A DNA stretch of 64,000 nucleotides from contig NZ_OEST01000004.1 of the NCBI RefSeq assembly GCF_900241005.1, forward strand, positions 124,001 through 188,000, written 5' to 3'. Below are positions 34,148-42,635 of this stretch, one piece after another. A model generated the notes under the pieces. That model ran no database searches. It was not told where the DNA came from and saw only the letters and a list, made by a program, of their open reading frames with translations. Origin of the DNA: Bacteroides cutis. Its GTDB lineage: Bacteria > Bacteroidota > Bacteroidia > Bacteroidales > Bacteroidaceae. The position numbers and the translations under genes were made by a program. Numbering within the stretch: position 1 is the first letter of the stretch; each line of letters starts with the position of its first letter.

Positions 34148-35308
34148 ATGGTTAGGCTGATATTATTGACTGATTTTACGGAAGCTTTTGCTCACAACTT
34201 ATTGAGGGGCATCCTGGAGTACTCCAAAGGTCGCGAACCTTGGGTGGTATGCCGGATGCCCCCTTCTTATAAAGAAACTTACGGTCTGGAAAGCGTACTG
34301 AAGTGGGCAAAAAAATGGGAGGCGGATGCTATCATTGCCCAGTTCAATGACGATGACGATGTGTGGGTTTTTCGTCAAAACGGTATAGTTGCTTTGGCGC
34401 AGGACTTCAAATCGCGTTTCACTTCCATTCCTAATATTACCAGTGAATACAAACAGACCGGACGTATGGCGGCTGATTTCTTCCTCCAAAAAGGTTTCCG
34501 TAATTTTGCTTTCTATGGTTATCGGAATGTGGTTTGGTCGGAAGAACGTTGCACGGGTTTCCGTGAACGAATTATTGAGAAAGGTTTTGGCGGTAATTTC
34601 TACGATTATCGCAAACAGCCTTTAGAAAATTTGTGGTACTACGAGTCGGAGCCTTTGGCAAATTGGATAAAATCTCTTCCGCATCCGGTTGCTTTAATGG
34701 CGTGCGATGATACGCAAGCCAATCGTATCATGGAGGTCTGCCGGATATTGGGCATTCATATTCCGGAGGAGATTGCCGTATTAGGGGTTGATAATGATGA
34801 TATTGTCTGTAGCCTTTCAGAGCCGCCTTTGTCCAGTGTCAGCCTGAATATACAAAAAGGTGGATATGAAGCTGCCCGGCTGATTGATGCCTTGATTCAT
34901 GACAGTACTACAACTTATGAAGATGTAATCATCCATCCGGTCACTATCGTAAACCGCCTCTCCACAGATATTTATGCGACCGATAATCCGTCTATTCTTA
35001 CTGTGCTGCGGTTCGTTCATCAGAATTTGGCAAATAAAATCGGAGTGGAGGATGTGGTGAAGCAAGTTCCTCTTTCCCGCCGCTTGCTTGAAATGCGCTT
35101 CCGCGAAGCTACGGGAAAATCTATTTACCAATATGTCTTTGACCTCCGTATGGAGCGCTTTTCGCAATTACTACTGGCAAGCGATGCTCCTATTGCCGAA
35201 ATTGCCGTGCAAGTCGGGCTTCCTGATTCTAAAAATCTGGCACGGCAATTCAAGCAATATAAAGGTTGTGTGCCGGTTGAGTATCGCAAACAAAATCGTA
35301 TCAAGTAG
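34148..35308 (+). CDS. XylR-type transcriptional regulator (periplasmic-binding-like domain plus AraC HTH)
   Basis: A 386-residue regulator. Residues 1-275 form a LacI/XylR-like sugar-sensing domain (MVRLILLTDFTEAFAHNLLR at the start, LMACDDTQANRIMEVCRILG near 180). Residues 285-386 form an AraC double helix-turn-helix (MRFREATGKSIYQYVFDLRM, IAEIAVQVGLPDSKNLARQF). The ATG at 34148 lies 20 bases after the GH2 stop; earlier in-frame ATGs fall inside the GH2 gene and lack similarity to the family. It most likely controls the ROK-GH2 genes in response to a sugar. Confidence 0.9.
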   Translation: MVRLILLTDFTEAFAHNLLRGILEYSKGREPWVVCRMPPSYKETYGLESVLKWAKKWEADAIIAQFNDDDDVWVFRQNGIVALAQDFKSRFTSIPNITSEYKQTGRMAADFFLQKGFRNFAFYGYRNVVWSEERCTGFRERIIEKGFGGNFYDYRKQPLENLWYYESEPLANWIKSLPHPVALMACDDTQANRIMEVCRILGIHIPEEIAVLGVDNDDIVCSLSEPPLSSVSLNIQKGGYEAARLIDALIHDSTTTYEDVIIHPVTIVNRLSTDIYATDNPSILTVLRFVHQNLANKIGVEDVVKQVPLSRRLLEMRFREATGKSIYQYVFDLRMERFSQLLLASDAPIAEIAVQVGLPDSKNLARQFKQYKGCVPVEYRKQNRIK

Positions 35309-35340
35309 GTGCTTGCTATTCAAATGCTATTATTGGTGTA

Positions 35341-35571
35341 TTAATCATCACGACTGACAGTACCGTCATAATTATCTTTCCATTGTCGTCCATGGTCATC
35401 ACGATAGCTACCAAATCCTTGGTCTTTTAATTCGCGTTCAAAACCATTTTCATCAGTAGTCGTTATTCGTTCGGTTTCTTCGTTCGATGAGGAAGAACTG
35501 CCGGAAGATGACGTACTGCTGAAAGCTGCTTTACCCAAAATCATCAAAATGAGATAAAGTATTAAAGGCAT
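35341..35571 (-). CDS. Small protein with N-terminal membrane helix and Ser-rich linker
   Basis: 76 residues, not recognised. A hydrophobic N-terminus (MPLILYLILMILGKAAF) is followed by a run of Ser (SSTSSSGSSSSS) and a charged C-terminal tail (DENGFERELKDQGFGSYRDD and on to DNYDGTVSRDD). It looks like a membrane-anchored or exported tail. It overlaps the upstream 74-residue gene by 10 bases, so the two are probably translated together. Confidence 0.6.
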   Translation of the reverse strand: MPLILYLILMILGKAAFSSTSSSGSSSSSNEETERITTTDENGFERELKDQGFGSYRDDHGRQWKDNYDGTVSRDD

Positions 35572-35768
35572 ATAATGACAACGCTTGCTACAGCGCCTAT
35601 AACCATTGCCAAAGCGCAGGAAACTATCATGAAGACAGATTTCCCGATAATACTGCCTGCACTATCCAGATAGATGAAAGTTTGGAAGATACTGGCGCAA
35701 ATCAGCATAGATAGAAACATAATGATAGTGAAATTTATATTATCTAGATTTACTTGCGTGTCTATCAT
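35562..35768 (-). CDS. Small two-helix membrane protein
   Basis: Not recognised. From the ATG at 35768 it has 68 residues (74 from 35786) with two hydrophobic segments: IIMFLSMLICASIFQTFIYL and SVFMIVSCALAMVIGAVASV. They are separated by a short polar loop (DSAGSIIGK). It overlaps the next small gene downstream. The pair sits between a XylR regulator and a thioesterase gene, with no functional hint. Confidence 0.6.
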   Translation of the reverse strand: MIDTQVNLDNINFTIIMFLSMLICASIFQTFIYLDSAGSIIGKSVFMIVSCALAMVIGAVASVVIICL

Positions 35769-35811
35769 CTGTTTGTATAGAAACAAGTAACCAAATATAT
35801 TGCAAGATTTT

Positions 35812-36249
35812 TTAATATTTCTTTTTTCTCAAATCTTTTCCTTCGTACTTGCAGATAGCTTCAATCCATTCTTCCGTTAGCGGTTTGGATATATGCTTGT
35901 TGAGGTCGTATGTCACCATAATAGAAGTACAGGTACATTTCACTTCACGTGTTTCTGTATCGATAACACGCTGGGCAAGGTGAAAACTTTTGGTTCCTAT
36001 CTTTGTGACGGCAGTTTGTACAGCGATGTGGTCTGAACCATAAATCTGTGCAAGAAAATCTGCCTCAATGTGGACAACGACAATCCCGTCTTTTTGCCAA
36101 TCGACGTGAGGACATACGGAAGCAAAATATTCTGTTTTACCTAAATCATAAAAAGAGAAATAGACCGTATTGTTGACATGCCCGAATTTATCAACATCGT
36201 TAAAGCGTAGTTGTATAGGCAAGGTGTGGTTAAATTGAATTTCTTCCAT
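35812..36249 (-). CDS. Acyl-CoA thioesterase, hot-dog fold (YbgC/4HBT family)
   Basis: A 145-residue single-domain hot-dog thioesterase. The family's N-terminal helix motif appears as FNDVDKFGHVNNTVYFSFYDLGK (residues 16-38), where the Asp of NDVD is the catalytic candidate. It hydrolyses an acyl-CoA or acyl-ACP; the chain length is unknown. It is divergent from the Sua5/YrdC gene, and their two promoters share a palindrome of back-to-back -7 boxes. Confidence 0.88.
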   Translation of the reverse strand: MEEIQFNHTLPIQLRFNDVDKFGHVNNTVYFSFYDLGKTEYFASVCPHVDWQKDGIVVVHIEADFLAQIYGSDHIAVQTAVTKIGTKSFHLAQRVIDTETREVKCTCTSIMVTYDLNKHISKPLTEEWIEAICKYEGKDLRKKKY

Positions 36250-36280
36250 TGTTTTCTCTTAAACTTTTCTATTATCGGTG

Positions 36281-36297
36281 CAAAATTACTAATTTTG
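36281..36297. promoter_or_regulatory. Back-to-back divergent -7 boxes forming a 17-bp palindrome
   Basis: CAAAATTACTAATTTTG reads TAATTTTG in both directions with a single C between. The left box (36281-36288, minus strand) would start the thioesterase RNA near 36274, 25 bases before its ATG. The right box (36290-36297, + strand) would start the Sua5 RNA near 36304, 25 bases before the ATG at 36329. Polymerase could not occupy both at once. Confidence 0.75.
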
Positions 36298-36328
36298 CGT
36301 GTTAATCACTGTTTTTATACATCAAGAA

Positions 36329-36892
36329 ATGATAGAAGACATTAAAAAAGCCTGCCAAGTGATGAATGAGGGTGGAATAATTTTGTACCCTACGGATACC
36401 ATCTGGGGTATAGGTTGTGACGCTACCAACGAAGATGCGGTGCGGCGTGTGTATGAGATAAAGCAACGTTCCGATAGCAAGGCGATGCTGGTGTTGGTAG
36501 ATTCTGCCGTAAAGGTCGATTTCTATGTTCGGGATGTACCGGAAATAGCATGGGATTTGATTGAACTGGCAGATAAGCCGTTAACTATAATTTATTCAGG
36601 AGCACGTCATCTGGCCTCTAATTTGGTTGCTGAGGATGGCAGTGTAGGTATTCGGGTGACGGATGAAGAATTCTCGAAAAGACTTTGTCAACAGTTCCGT
36701 AAAGCGATAGTGTCTACTTCGGCTAATATCAGTGGTCAACCTTCACCCGCTAATTTCAGTGAGATAAGTGAAGACATAAAGTCTGCGGTAGATTATATTG
36801 TAGGAGTTCGTCAGGAGGAAATGGGACATCCGAAACCGTCCAGTATTATTAAATTAGATAAAGGTGGTGTCATTAAAATAATCCGAGAATAA
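36329..36892 (+). CDS. L-threonylcarbamoyladenylate synthase (Sua5/YciO/YrdC family)
   Basis: A 187-residue enzyme that makes threonylcarbamoyl-AMP for the t6A37 modification of tRNAs. Motifs: GGIILYPTDTIWGIGCD near 14-30, KQRSDSKAMLVLVD near 47-60, and STSANISGQPSP near 130-141. It is the short form without the extra Sua5 C-terminal domain. The ATG at 36329 is preferred over a GTG at 36299 because the predicted RNA start lies downstream of that GTG. It is followed after 7 bases by the ClC gene. Confidence 0.93.
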   Translation: MIEDIKKACQVMNEGGIILYPTDTIWGIGCDATNEDAVRRVYEIKQRSDSKAMLVLVDSAVKVDFYVRDVPEIAWDLIELADKPLTIIYSGARHLASNLVAEDGSVGIRVTDEEFSKRLCQQFRKAIVSTSANISGQPSPANFSEISEDIKSAVDYIVGVRQEEMGHPKPSSIIKLDKGGVIKIIRE

Positions 36893-36899
36893 AAAGAAA

Positions 36900-38690
36900 A
36901 TGGCAGGAGAAAAAATTAGTTGGTTACAGCGCTTCATCATCTGGCGCGAAAAGAATGTGAAGGAAAAAAGGTTTATTTTGCTCCTCAGCTTCTTGGTTGG
37001 CATCTTTACAGCGTTGGCTGCACTGATTTTGAAGGTTCTGATACATTGGATACAGAATTTCCTGACGGATAATTTTAATGCTACAGAGGCAAATTACTTG
37101 TATTTGGTTTATCCGGTGGTAGGTATCTTTCTGGCGGGACTGTTTGTACGTTATGTGGTGAAGGACGATATCAGTCATGGAGTCACAAAAATTCTTTATG
37201 CCATATCACGCAGGCAGGGACGCATTAAAAGGCATAATACCTGGTCGTCTATCATAGCTAGTTCCATCACCATTGGTTTTGGTGGTTCGGTAGGAGCGGA
37301 AGCGCCGATTGTGCTGACGGGTTCGGCTATCGGTTCCAATTTGGGAAGCATGTTCAAGATGGAACACCGCACACTGATGCTGTTGGTGGGTTGTGGCGCC
37401 GCCGGTGCGGTGGCGGGCATCTTCAAAGCACCGATTGCGGGACTGGTGTTTACGTTGGAAGTGCTGATGATTGACCTTACTATGTCTTCTTTATTGCCTC
37501 TGTTGATTTCGGCGGTAACGGCGGCAACCGTTTCGTACATTATGACGGGAACGGAAGCGATGTTTAAATTCCACCTCGACCAGGCTTTTGAATTGGAACG
37601 TATCCCTTATGTTATTATGCTGGGTATATTCTGCGGGCTGGTTTCGCTCTATTTTACGCGCGCAATGAACTCGGTTGAGGGAGTATTCGGCAGGCTGAAA
37701 GTGCCTTACAAGAAGTTGCTGGTGGGTGGCGCTATGCTGAGTATCTTGATTTTCCTTTTTCCGCCACTCTACGGTGAAGGTTACGATACGATAGAATTGT
37801 TGCTGAACGGTACGAGCAATGCTCAGTGGGATACTGTGATGAACAACTCCTTCTTCTATGGGAACGGGCAGTTGTTGCTGCTTTACCTGATGCTGATTAT
37901 CCTTTTTAAAGTATTCGCGTCGAGCGCTACAAATGGTGGTGGCGGTTGCGGCGGTATCTTTGCGCCTTCTCTGTATCTGGGATGTATCGCCGGATTTGTA
38001 TTCTCGCATTTCAGCAATGAGTTTGAGATATCTCCTTTTTTGCCGGAGAAGAATTTTGCATTGATGGGCATGGCGGGAGTGATGAGCGGCGTGATGCACG
38101 CTCCGCTGACGGGTGTATTCCTCATAGCCGAGTTGACGGGTGGATATGATTTGTTCCTGCCGCTGATGATTGTTTCCGTCAGCGCTTATCTGACTATCAT
38201 CGTGTTTGAGCCACATAGTATTTATTCCATGCGTTTGGCAAAGAAAGGAGAACTGTTGACTCATCATAAGGACAAAGCTGTGTTGACTTTGATGAAAGTA
38301 GAGAATGTGGTAGAAAAGGATTTTGTCGTAGTACATCCTGAAATGGATTTGAGTGAATTGGTAAAGGCGATTTCTGCATCACATCGTAATATATTCCCAG
38401 TAACAGACAATATAGGTAAGCTGATTGGTATCGTATTGCTGGATGATATACGTAATATTATGTTCCGGCAAGAATTGTATCATCGCTTTACGGTGGGCAA
38501 ACTGATGACTTCGGCGCCTGCGCGTTTATTTGATACGGATAGTATGGAGCAAGTGATGCGTACTTTTGATGATACCAAGGCGTGGAATTTGCCTGTGGTA
38601 GATTGTGAAGGAAAGTATCTGGGCTTTGTCTCTAAATCAAAGATATTTAATTCGTACCGTCAGGTGCTGGTACATTTTTCGGAAGATTGA
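36900..38690 (+). CDS. ClC family chloride channel/transporter with CBS domains
   Basis: A 596-residue membrane protein. About ten hydrophobic segments between residues 20 and 440 carry the ClC selectivity-filter motifs: GSVGAEAPIV with the gating glutamate E134, and GGGGCGGIFAPSLYLG near 350. The first filter motif (GSGIP in E. coli ClC) is altered to SHGVTK near 92. Two cytoplasmic CBS domains follow (about 460-590). Keeping the gating Glu suggests a possible H+/Cl- antiporter rather than a plain channel. The gene is mosaic in base composition, with a G+C-rich middle and an A/T-rich CBS end. It overlaps the fmt region by its stop codon. Confidence 0.92.
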   Translation: MAGEKISWLQRFIIWREKNVKEKRFILLLSFLVGIFTALAALILKVLIHWIQNFLTDNFNATEANYLYLVYPVVGIFLAGLFVRYVVKDDISHGVTKILYAISRRQGRIKRHNTWSSIIASSITIGFGGSVGAEAPIVLTGSAIGSNLGSMFKMEHRTLMLLVGCGAAGAVAGIFKAPIAGLVFTLEVLMIDLTMSSLLPLLISAVTAATVSYIMTGTEAMFKFHLDQAFELERIPYVIMLGIFCGLVSLYFTRAMNSVEGVFGRLKVPYKKLLVGGAMLSILIFLFPPLYGEGYDTIELLLNGTSNAQWDTVMNNSFFYGNGQLLLLYLMLIILFKVFASSATNGGGGCGGIFAPSLYLGCIAGFVFSHFSNEFEISPFLPEKNFALMGMAGVMSGVMHAPLTGVFLIAELTGGYDLFLPLMIVSVSAYLTIIVFEPHSIYSMRLAKKGELLTHHKDKAVLTLMKVENVVEKDFVVVHPEMDLSELVKAISASHRNIFPVTDNIGKLIGIVLLDDIRNIMFRQELYHRFTVGKLMTSAPARLFDTDSMEQVMRTFDDTKAWNLPVVDCEGKYLGFVSKSKIFNSYRQVLVHFSED

Positions 38691-38698
38691 AAATGGTT

Positions 38699-39667
38699 AT
38701 GAAAAAAGAAGATTTGCGAATAGTATATATGGGTACTCCTGATTTTGCGGTAGAACCCCTTCGTTGCCTGATACAAGGTGGATATAATGTAGTAGGTGTG
38801 ATTACAATGCCGGATAAACCTGCGGGACGTGGACATAAAATCCAATATTCTCCCGTGAAACAATATGCACTCGAACATCGTCTGCCGTTGCTTCAACCGG
38901 AAAAGTTAAAAGATGAGACATTTGTGGAGGAATTGCGTGCGTGGAAAGCTGATTTGCAAATTGTAGTTGCTTTTCGTATGTTACCGGAGGTTGTTTGGAA
39001 TATGCCTCGTTTGGGCACATTCAACCTGCACGCTTCTTTGTTGCCGCAATATCGGGGGGCTGCTCCCATCAATTGGGCAGTTATCAATGGCGATAAGGAA
39101 ACCGGTATTACTACTTTCTTCTTAAAACATGAAATTGATACGGGTGAGGTTATCCAGCAAGTGCGAGTTCCTATTGGGGATACGGACAATGTGGGTATTG
39201 TACATGATAAGTTGATGATGTTGGGAGGACGTTTGGTGACGGAAACCGTGGATGCCATTCTTGCCGGTACGGTTGAGAGTATTCCGCAGGAAAAAATGGT
39301 TCAGGTAGGTGAATTGCGCCTTGCACCGAAAATTTTTAAAGATACCTGTCGTATTGATTGGAACCAATCTGTTAAACGTATATATGATTTCATTCGTGGC
39401 TTGTCTCCATATCCTGCAGCTTGGACTGAATTGGTACAGCCGGACGGAGCAGTAGTGGTCTTGAAAATTTTTGAAACGGAAAAAATCTTTCAGTCCCATC
39501 AATTGGAACCCGGAACACTCTTGACGGATGGTAAGACTTATATTCGTGTAGCTACCATGGACGGAATGATAGAAATTCATTCTCTTCAACTTCCTGGTAA
39601 AAAGCGGTTGAAAACGGATGAACTGTTGCGCGGCTTTCATCTGACGGAAGAATATAAATTGCGATGA
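38699..39667 (+). CDS. fmt: Methionyl-tRNA formyltransferase
   Basis: Formylates Met-tRNA(fMet) for translation initiation. About 322 residues from the ATG at 38699 (MKKEDLRIVYMGTPDFAVEP); ATG 38693 or TTG 38687 are alternative starts. The formyltransferase core has NLHASLLPQYRGAAPINWAV near 107-126 with catalytic Asn and His, and HEIDTGEV near 140 with the Asp. The OB-fold C-terminal domain lies at about 205-320. It starts just after the ClC stop codon, implying coupled translation. Confidence 0.96.
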   Translation: MKKEDLRIVYMGTPDFAVEPLRCLIQGGYNVVGVITMPDKPAGRGHKIQYSPVKQYALEHRLPLLQPEKLKDETFVEELRAWKADLQIVVAFRMLPEVVWNMPRLGTFNLHASLLPQYRGAAPINWAVINGDKETGITTFFLKHEIDTGEVIQQVRVPIGDTDNVGIVHDKLMMLGGRLVTETVDAILAGTVESIPQEKMVQVGELRLAPKIFKDTCRIDWNQSVKRIYDFIRGLSPYPAAWTELVQPDGAVVVLKIFETEKIFQSHQLEPGTLLTDGKTYIRVATMDGMIEIHSLQLPGKKRLKTDELLRGFHLTEEYKLR

Positions 39668-39740
39668 ACATTGCTCATATGAAATCTTTTCTGGATATTT
39701 ATATGTTATACTTTCATATAACCTTTACATTATAACTGTT

Positions 39741-40391
39741 ATGAAAACTATTATATCACCTTCTATCCTTTCTGCCAATTTTGCATATCTGGCAAATGAC
39801 ATTGAAATGATTAACAGCAGTGAAGCTGATTGGGTACACATCGATATTATGGATGGTGTTTTTGTCCCGAATATCTCTTTCGGTTTTCCTGTATTGAAAT
39901 ATGTAGCAAAGCTTTCGGAAAAGCCTTTGGATGTACATCTGATGATTGTACAACCTGAAAAGTTTATACCGGAAGTGAAAGCATTGGGCGCCCATATCAT
40001 GAATGTGCACTATGAAGCTTGTCCACATCTGCACCGGGTGATACAACAGATACGCGAAGCGGGAATGCAGCCGGCGGTAACGATAAATCCGGCTACACCT
40101 GTGGCAATGTTGAAAGATATTATTAATGATGTGTATATGGTATTGCTGATGGGAGTTAATCCTGGCTTTGGTGGTCAGAAATTCATAAAACATACCGTTG
40201 AGAAGGTACGTGAGTTGCGTGAATTGATAACACTAACCGGTTCGCAAGCTTTGATAGAAGTAGACGGAGGTGTTAATTTGGAAACAGGAGCTTGCTTAGT
40301 AGAAGCTGGTGCTGATGCGCTGGTAGCAGGTAATGCGATATTCTCCGCCCGTGATCCGGAAGAGGCTATCCGTGCTTTGAAAAATGTCTAA
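39741..40391 (+). CDS. rpe: Ribulose-phosphate 3-epimerase
   Basis: Interconverts ribulose 5-phosphate and xylulose 5-phosphate in the pentose phosphate pathway. It has 216 residues, the normal length. Metal and catalytic residues appear in SPSILSANFA near 7, WVHIDIMDGVFVPN near 31-44, VHLMI near 66, and LMGVNPGFGGQKF near 137. The second catalytic Asp is in IEVDGGVN near 172. It lies 73 bases after fmt and 9 bases before comEC. Confidence 0.97.
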   Translation: MKTIISPSILSANFAYLANDIEMINSSEADWVHIDIMDGVFVPNISFGFPVLKYVAKLSEKPLDVHLMIVQPEKFIPEVKALGAHIMNVHYEACPHLHRVIQQIREAGMQPAVTINPATPVAMLKDIINDVYMVLLMGVNPGFGGQKFIKHTVEKVRELRELITLTGSQALIEVDGGVNLETGACLVEAGADALVAGNAIFSARDPEEAIRALKNV

Positions 40392-40400
40392 GAGACTTTA

Positions 40401-42488
40401 TTGTCAATAAACGGTTTACAACGGTATCCTTACCTTCGACTTTTGATGCCGTTGGCTGGTGGAATTGTATATGGGGAAGCATTTCCTTATGTACTTTCTG
40501 TTGGTGTATGGATGTCAGGCTTATTGTTCTTGCTGGGAATTTTGTTCATTTCCTATCGTTATTCATTCCATAGACTGTACGGAGGAACGGTTTTTATTTT
40601 TCTGTTTGGTTTAGGAGCTACTTTGGCTGGTCAACAAGTGAAGAAAACAGAATATACCTTTTCAAACGAAGCTTCTGTTTATCGGGTTACTCTTGATGGA
40701 GAACCGGAAATTAAAGAAAGTAGTATTTTATTTCGTGGTGTCCTTAATGGGGAAGTGCAAAAAGATACATTTCTTCATGCGACTGCAAAGAATGTTTTCT
40801 TGTTATATTTCCCGAAAGATTCTGTTACTTATGCTTTGTGTAGAGGGAATGAATTACTGATATATACCCGTCTGAATCCTCCTGTTAATAATGGAAATCC
40901 TGATGAATTTGATTATGCTCGTTATCTGGTTCGTAAAGGAATTAGTGGAACTGCTTATGTGGCTACCGGACATTGGAAAATAATAGGTTATGATGAATCT
41001 CATTCTTTCAGACAGATAGCTTTAGATTACAGAAAGAGAGTGATTGCTCTTTATCGGAAATTAGGGTTGAAAGGGGACGAGTTAGCTATCCTTTCTGCAC
41101 TTACGGTAGGAGATAAAGATGAACTGAGTGAAGATATTGTAGAGACATATTCAGTTACTGGTGCCAGTCATGTATTGGCTCTTTCAGGGTTACATGTCGG
41201 ATTTTTGTATGTATTGTTTCTCTTTATACTGTCACCATTGTGGCAAAGGTGGAATTATTTAAAGCCTGTTATGCTTTTAGTGATAATTCTTCTTTTATGG
41301 AGTTTTGCTTTTTTTACAGGTTTGTCTTCTTCTGTGGTTCGTTCGGTGATAATGTGTTCGCTTTTAGTTATTTCTAAACTACAAACGGAGAATCCTTTGA
41401 CGATGAATACATTGGCTGTAACAGCATTTTTAATGTTATTGGTAAATCCGGTTTGGCTGTTTGATATTGGTTTTCGACTTTCTTTTGCGGCTGTTGCGAC
41501 GATTTTACTTTTTCAATCAAAAATGTATGGTTTATTCACAATAAAGAACTACTTCCTGAGAAAAGTATGGGGACTGGTGACAGTGTCTATTACTGCCCAG
41601 ATAGGTACTGCTCCTTTAGTTATGCTGTATTTTTCTCGTTTTTCTATTTATTTTTTGTTGACAAATTTATGGGTAATTCCGATGGTTACGATTATTATGT
41701 ATACTGCGTTACTTCTCTGGATTCTTATACCTTTTCCTTTTTTACAGCAAGGAGTGGCAGTGGCATTGGATACGTTAATACACATTCAGAATGTGGTGCT
41801 TCATAGGATAGAACAGCTTCCTTTTGCTTCTATTGATAATATATGGATAGATGTGTGGGAAGTATTTTTCTTCTATCTATGTTTCATACTGGGATATCGT
41901 GCCCTTACACGTCATACGGTCAAAAATACGTATATTGCTTTATTTGTCATAATGTTGGGGGGCTTCTATCATACTTTTACATTTCTGTCATACGTTCCCC
42001 GGCGAAGCCTTGAATTTTACAATGTTCACGGATGTCCGGTTATACATTGTTTGGCGGATAATGCTAATTCTTGGTTAGTATGTACAGATAGTTTGCCGAA
42101 TATTACGCGTTTGCAACGCACTCTTTCTCCTCATTGGAATCATTTACGTTTGAAACAACCTGTGTTGGTGGCAGGAGATTTCTCTACGGCTGAGATTTCT
42201 GTTCATAATCAGATTGTTTCTTATGGTGGTAAACATATCTGTTTATTAGCAGATGGTCGTTGGCATAATAAACAGGCAGATGTACCGATATCTATTGATT
42301 ATCTTTATGTTTTGAAAGGATATAAAGGTGATATTAAGGAACTTACTTCCTTGTTTACAATAGGAACTGTGGTACTTGATTCTTCTTTGTCTGATTTTTA
42401 TCAAGAAAAAATTATCAACGACTGCATTCGTTTAGGTATCTCCTATCTTTCTCTTTCAAAAAAAGGTTCTATCCGTATATTATTATAA
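40401..42488 (+). CDS. ComEC/Rec2 family DNA uptake membrane protein
   Basis: A 695-residue inner-membrane protein of the ComEC family, which forms the channel for transforming DNA. An N-terminal DUF4131-like region (about 1-190, with the first helices and an OB-like soluble part) precedes a competence domain with about eight helices (about 220-480, including HVLALSGLHVGFLYVLF and FFTGLSSSVVRS). The remaining C-terminus (about 500-695) is a reduced beta-lactamase-like region without the metal-binding HxHxDH motif, so no nuclease activity is expected from it. The start appears to be TTG at 40401. The gene is notably A/T rich compared with rpe. Confidence 0.88.
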   Translation: MSINGLQRYPYLRLLMPLAGGIVYGEAFPYVLSVGVWMSGLLFLLGILFISYRYSFHRLYGGTVFIFLFGLGATLAGQQVKKTEYTFSNEASVYRVTLDGEPEIKESSILFRGVLNGEVQKDTFLHATAKNVFLLYFPKDSVTYALCRGNELLIYTRLNPPVNNGNPDEFDYARYLVRKGISGTAYVATGHWKIIGYDESHSFRQIALDYRKRVIALYRKLGLKGDELAILSALTVGDKDELSEDIVETYSVTGASHVLALSGLHVGFLYVLFLFILSPLWQRWNYLKPVMLLVIILLLWSFAFFTGLSSSVVRSVIMCSLLVISKLQTENPLTMNTLAVTAFLMLLVNPVWLFDIGFRLSFAAVATILLFQSKMYGLFTIKNYFLRKVWGLVTVSITAQIGTAPLVMLYFSRFSIYFLLTNLWVIPMVTIIMYTALLLWILIPFPFLQQGVAVALDTLIHIQNVVLHRIEQLPFASIDNIWIDVWEVFFFYLCFILGYRALTRHTVKNTYIALFVIMLGGFYHTFTFLSYVPRRSLEFYNVHGCPVIHCLADNANSWLVCTDSLPNITRLQRTLSPHWNHLRLKQPVLVAGDFSTAEISVHNQIVSYGGKHICLLADGRWHNKQADVPISIDYLYVLKGYKGDIKELTSLFTIGTVVLDSSLSDFYQEKIINDCIRLGISYLSLSKKGSIRILL

Positions 42489-42503
42489 ATCATAAACTTT
42501 TTG

Positions 42504-42511
42504 TACTTTTG
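42504..42511 (+). promoter_or_regulatory. -7 promoter box for nrnA
   Basis: TACTTTTG fits TAnnTTTG. The RNA start would be near 42518, giving a leader of about 117 bases. The leader holds a 26-codon reading frame (42526-42606). Confidence 0.6.
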
Positions 42512-42635
42512 TCTGCTCAATTGTTATGGATGAACGGAGTTATACCAATCGTTTAGTCGTAAATCATCAACGTACCTATGTGTTAAAGATAAAAGATATG
42601 TCATGACCGTAGGGAATAAATTGTAAATCAATTAT

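Noticed and set aside
37491-38336. 281-codon antisense frame in the ClC gene
   Set aside because: It is His/Gln-rich without a domain, opposite a clear ClC membrane and filter region of high G+C; a shadow frame.
39699-39721. Small TTATATG/CATATAA hairpin before rpe
   Set aside because: Only 7 bp, all but one A/T, with no alternative pairing; likely chance in A/T-rich DNA.
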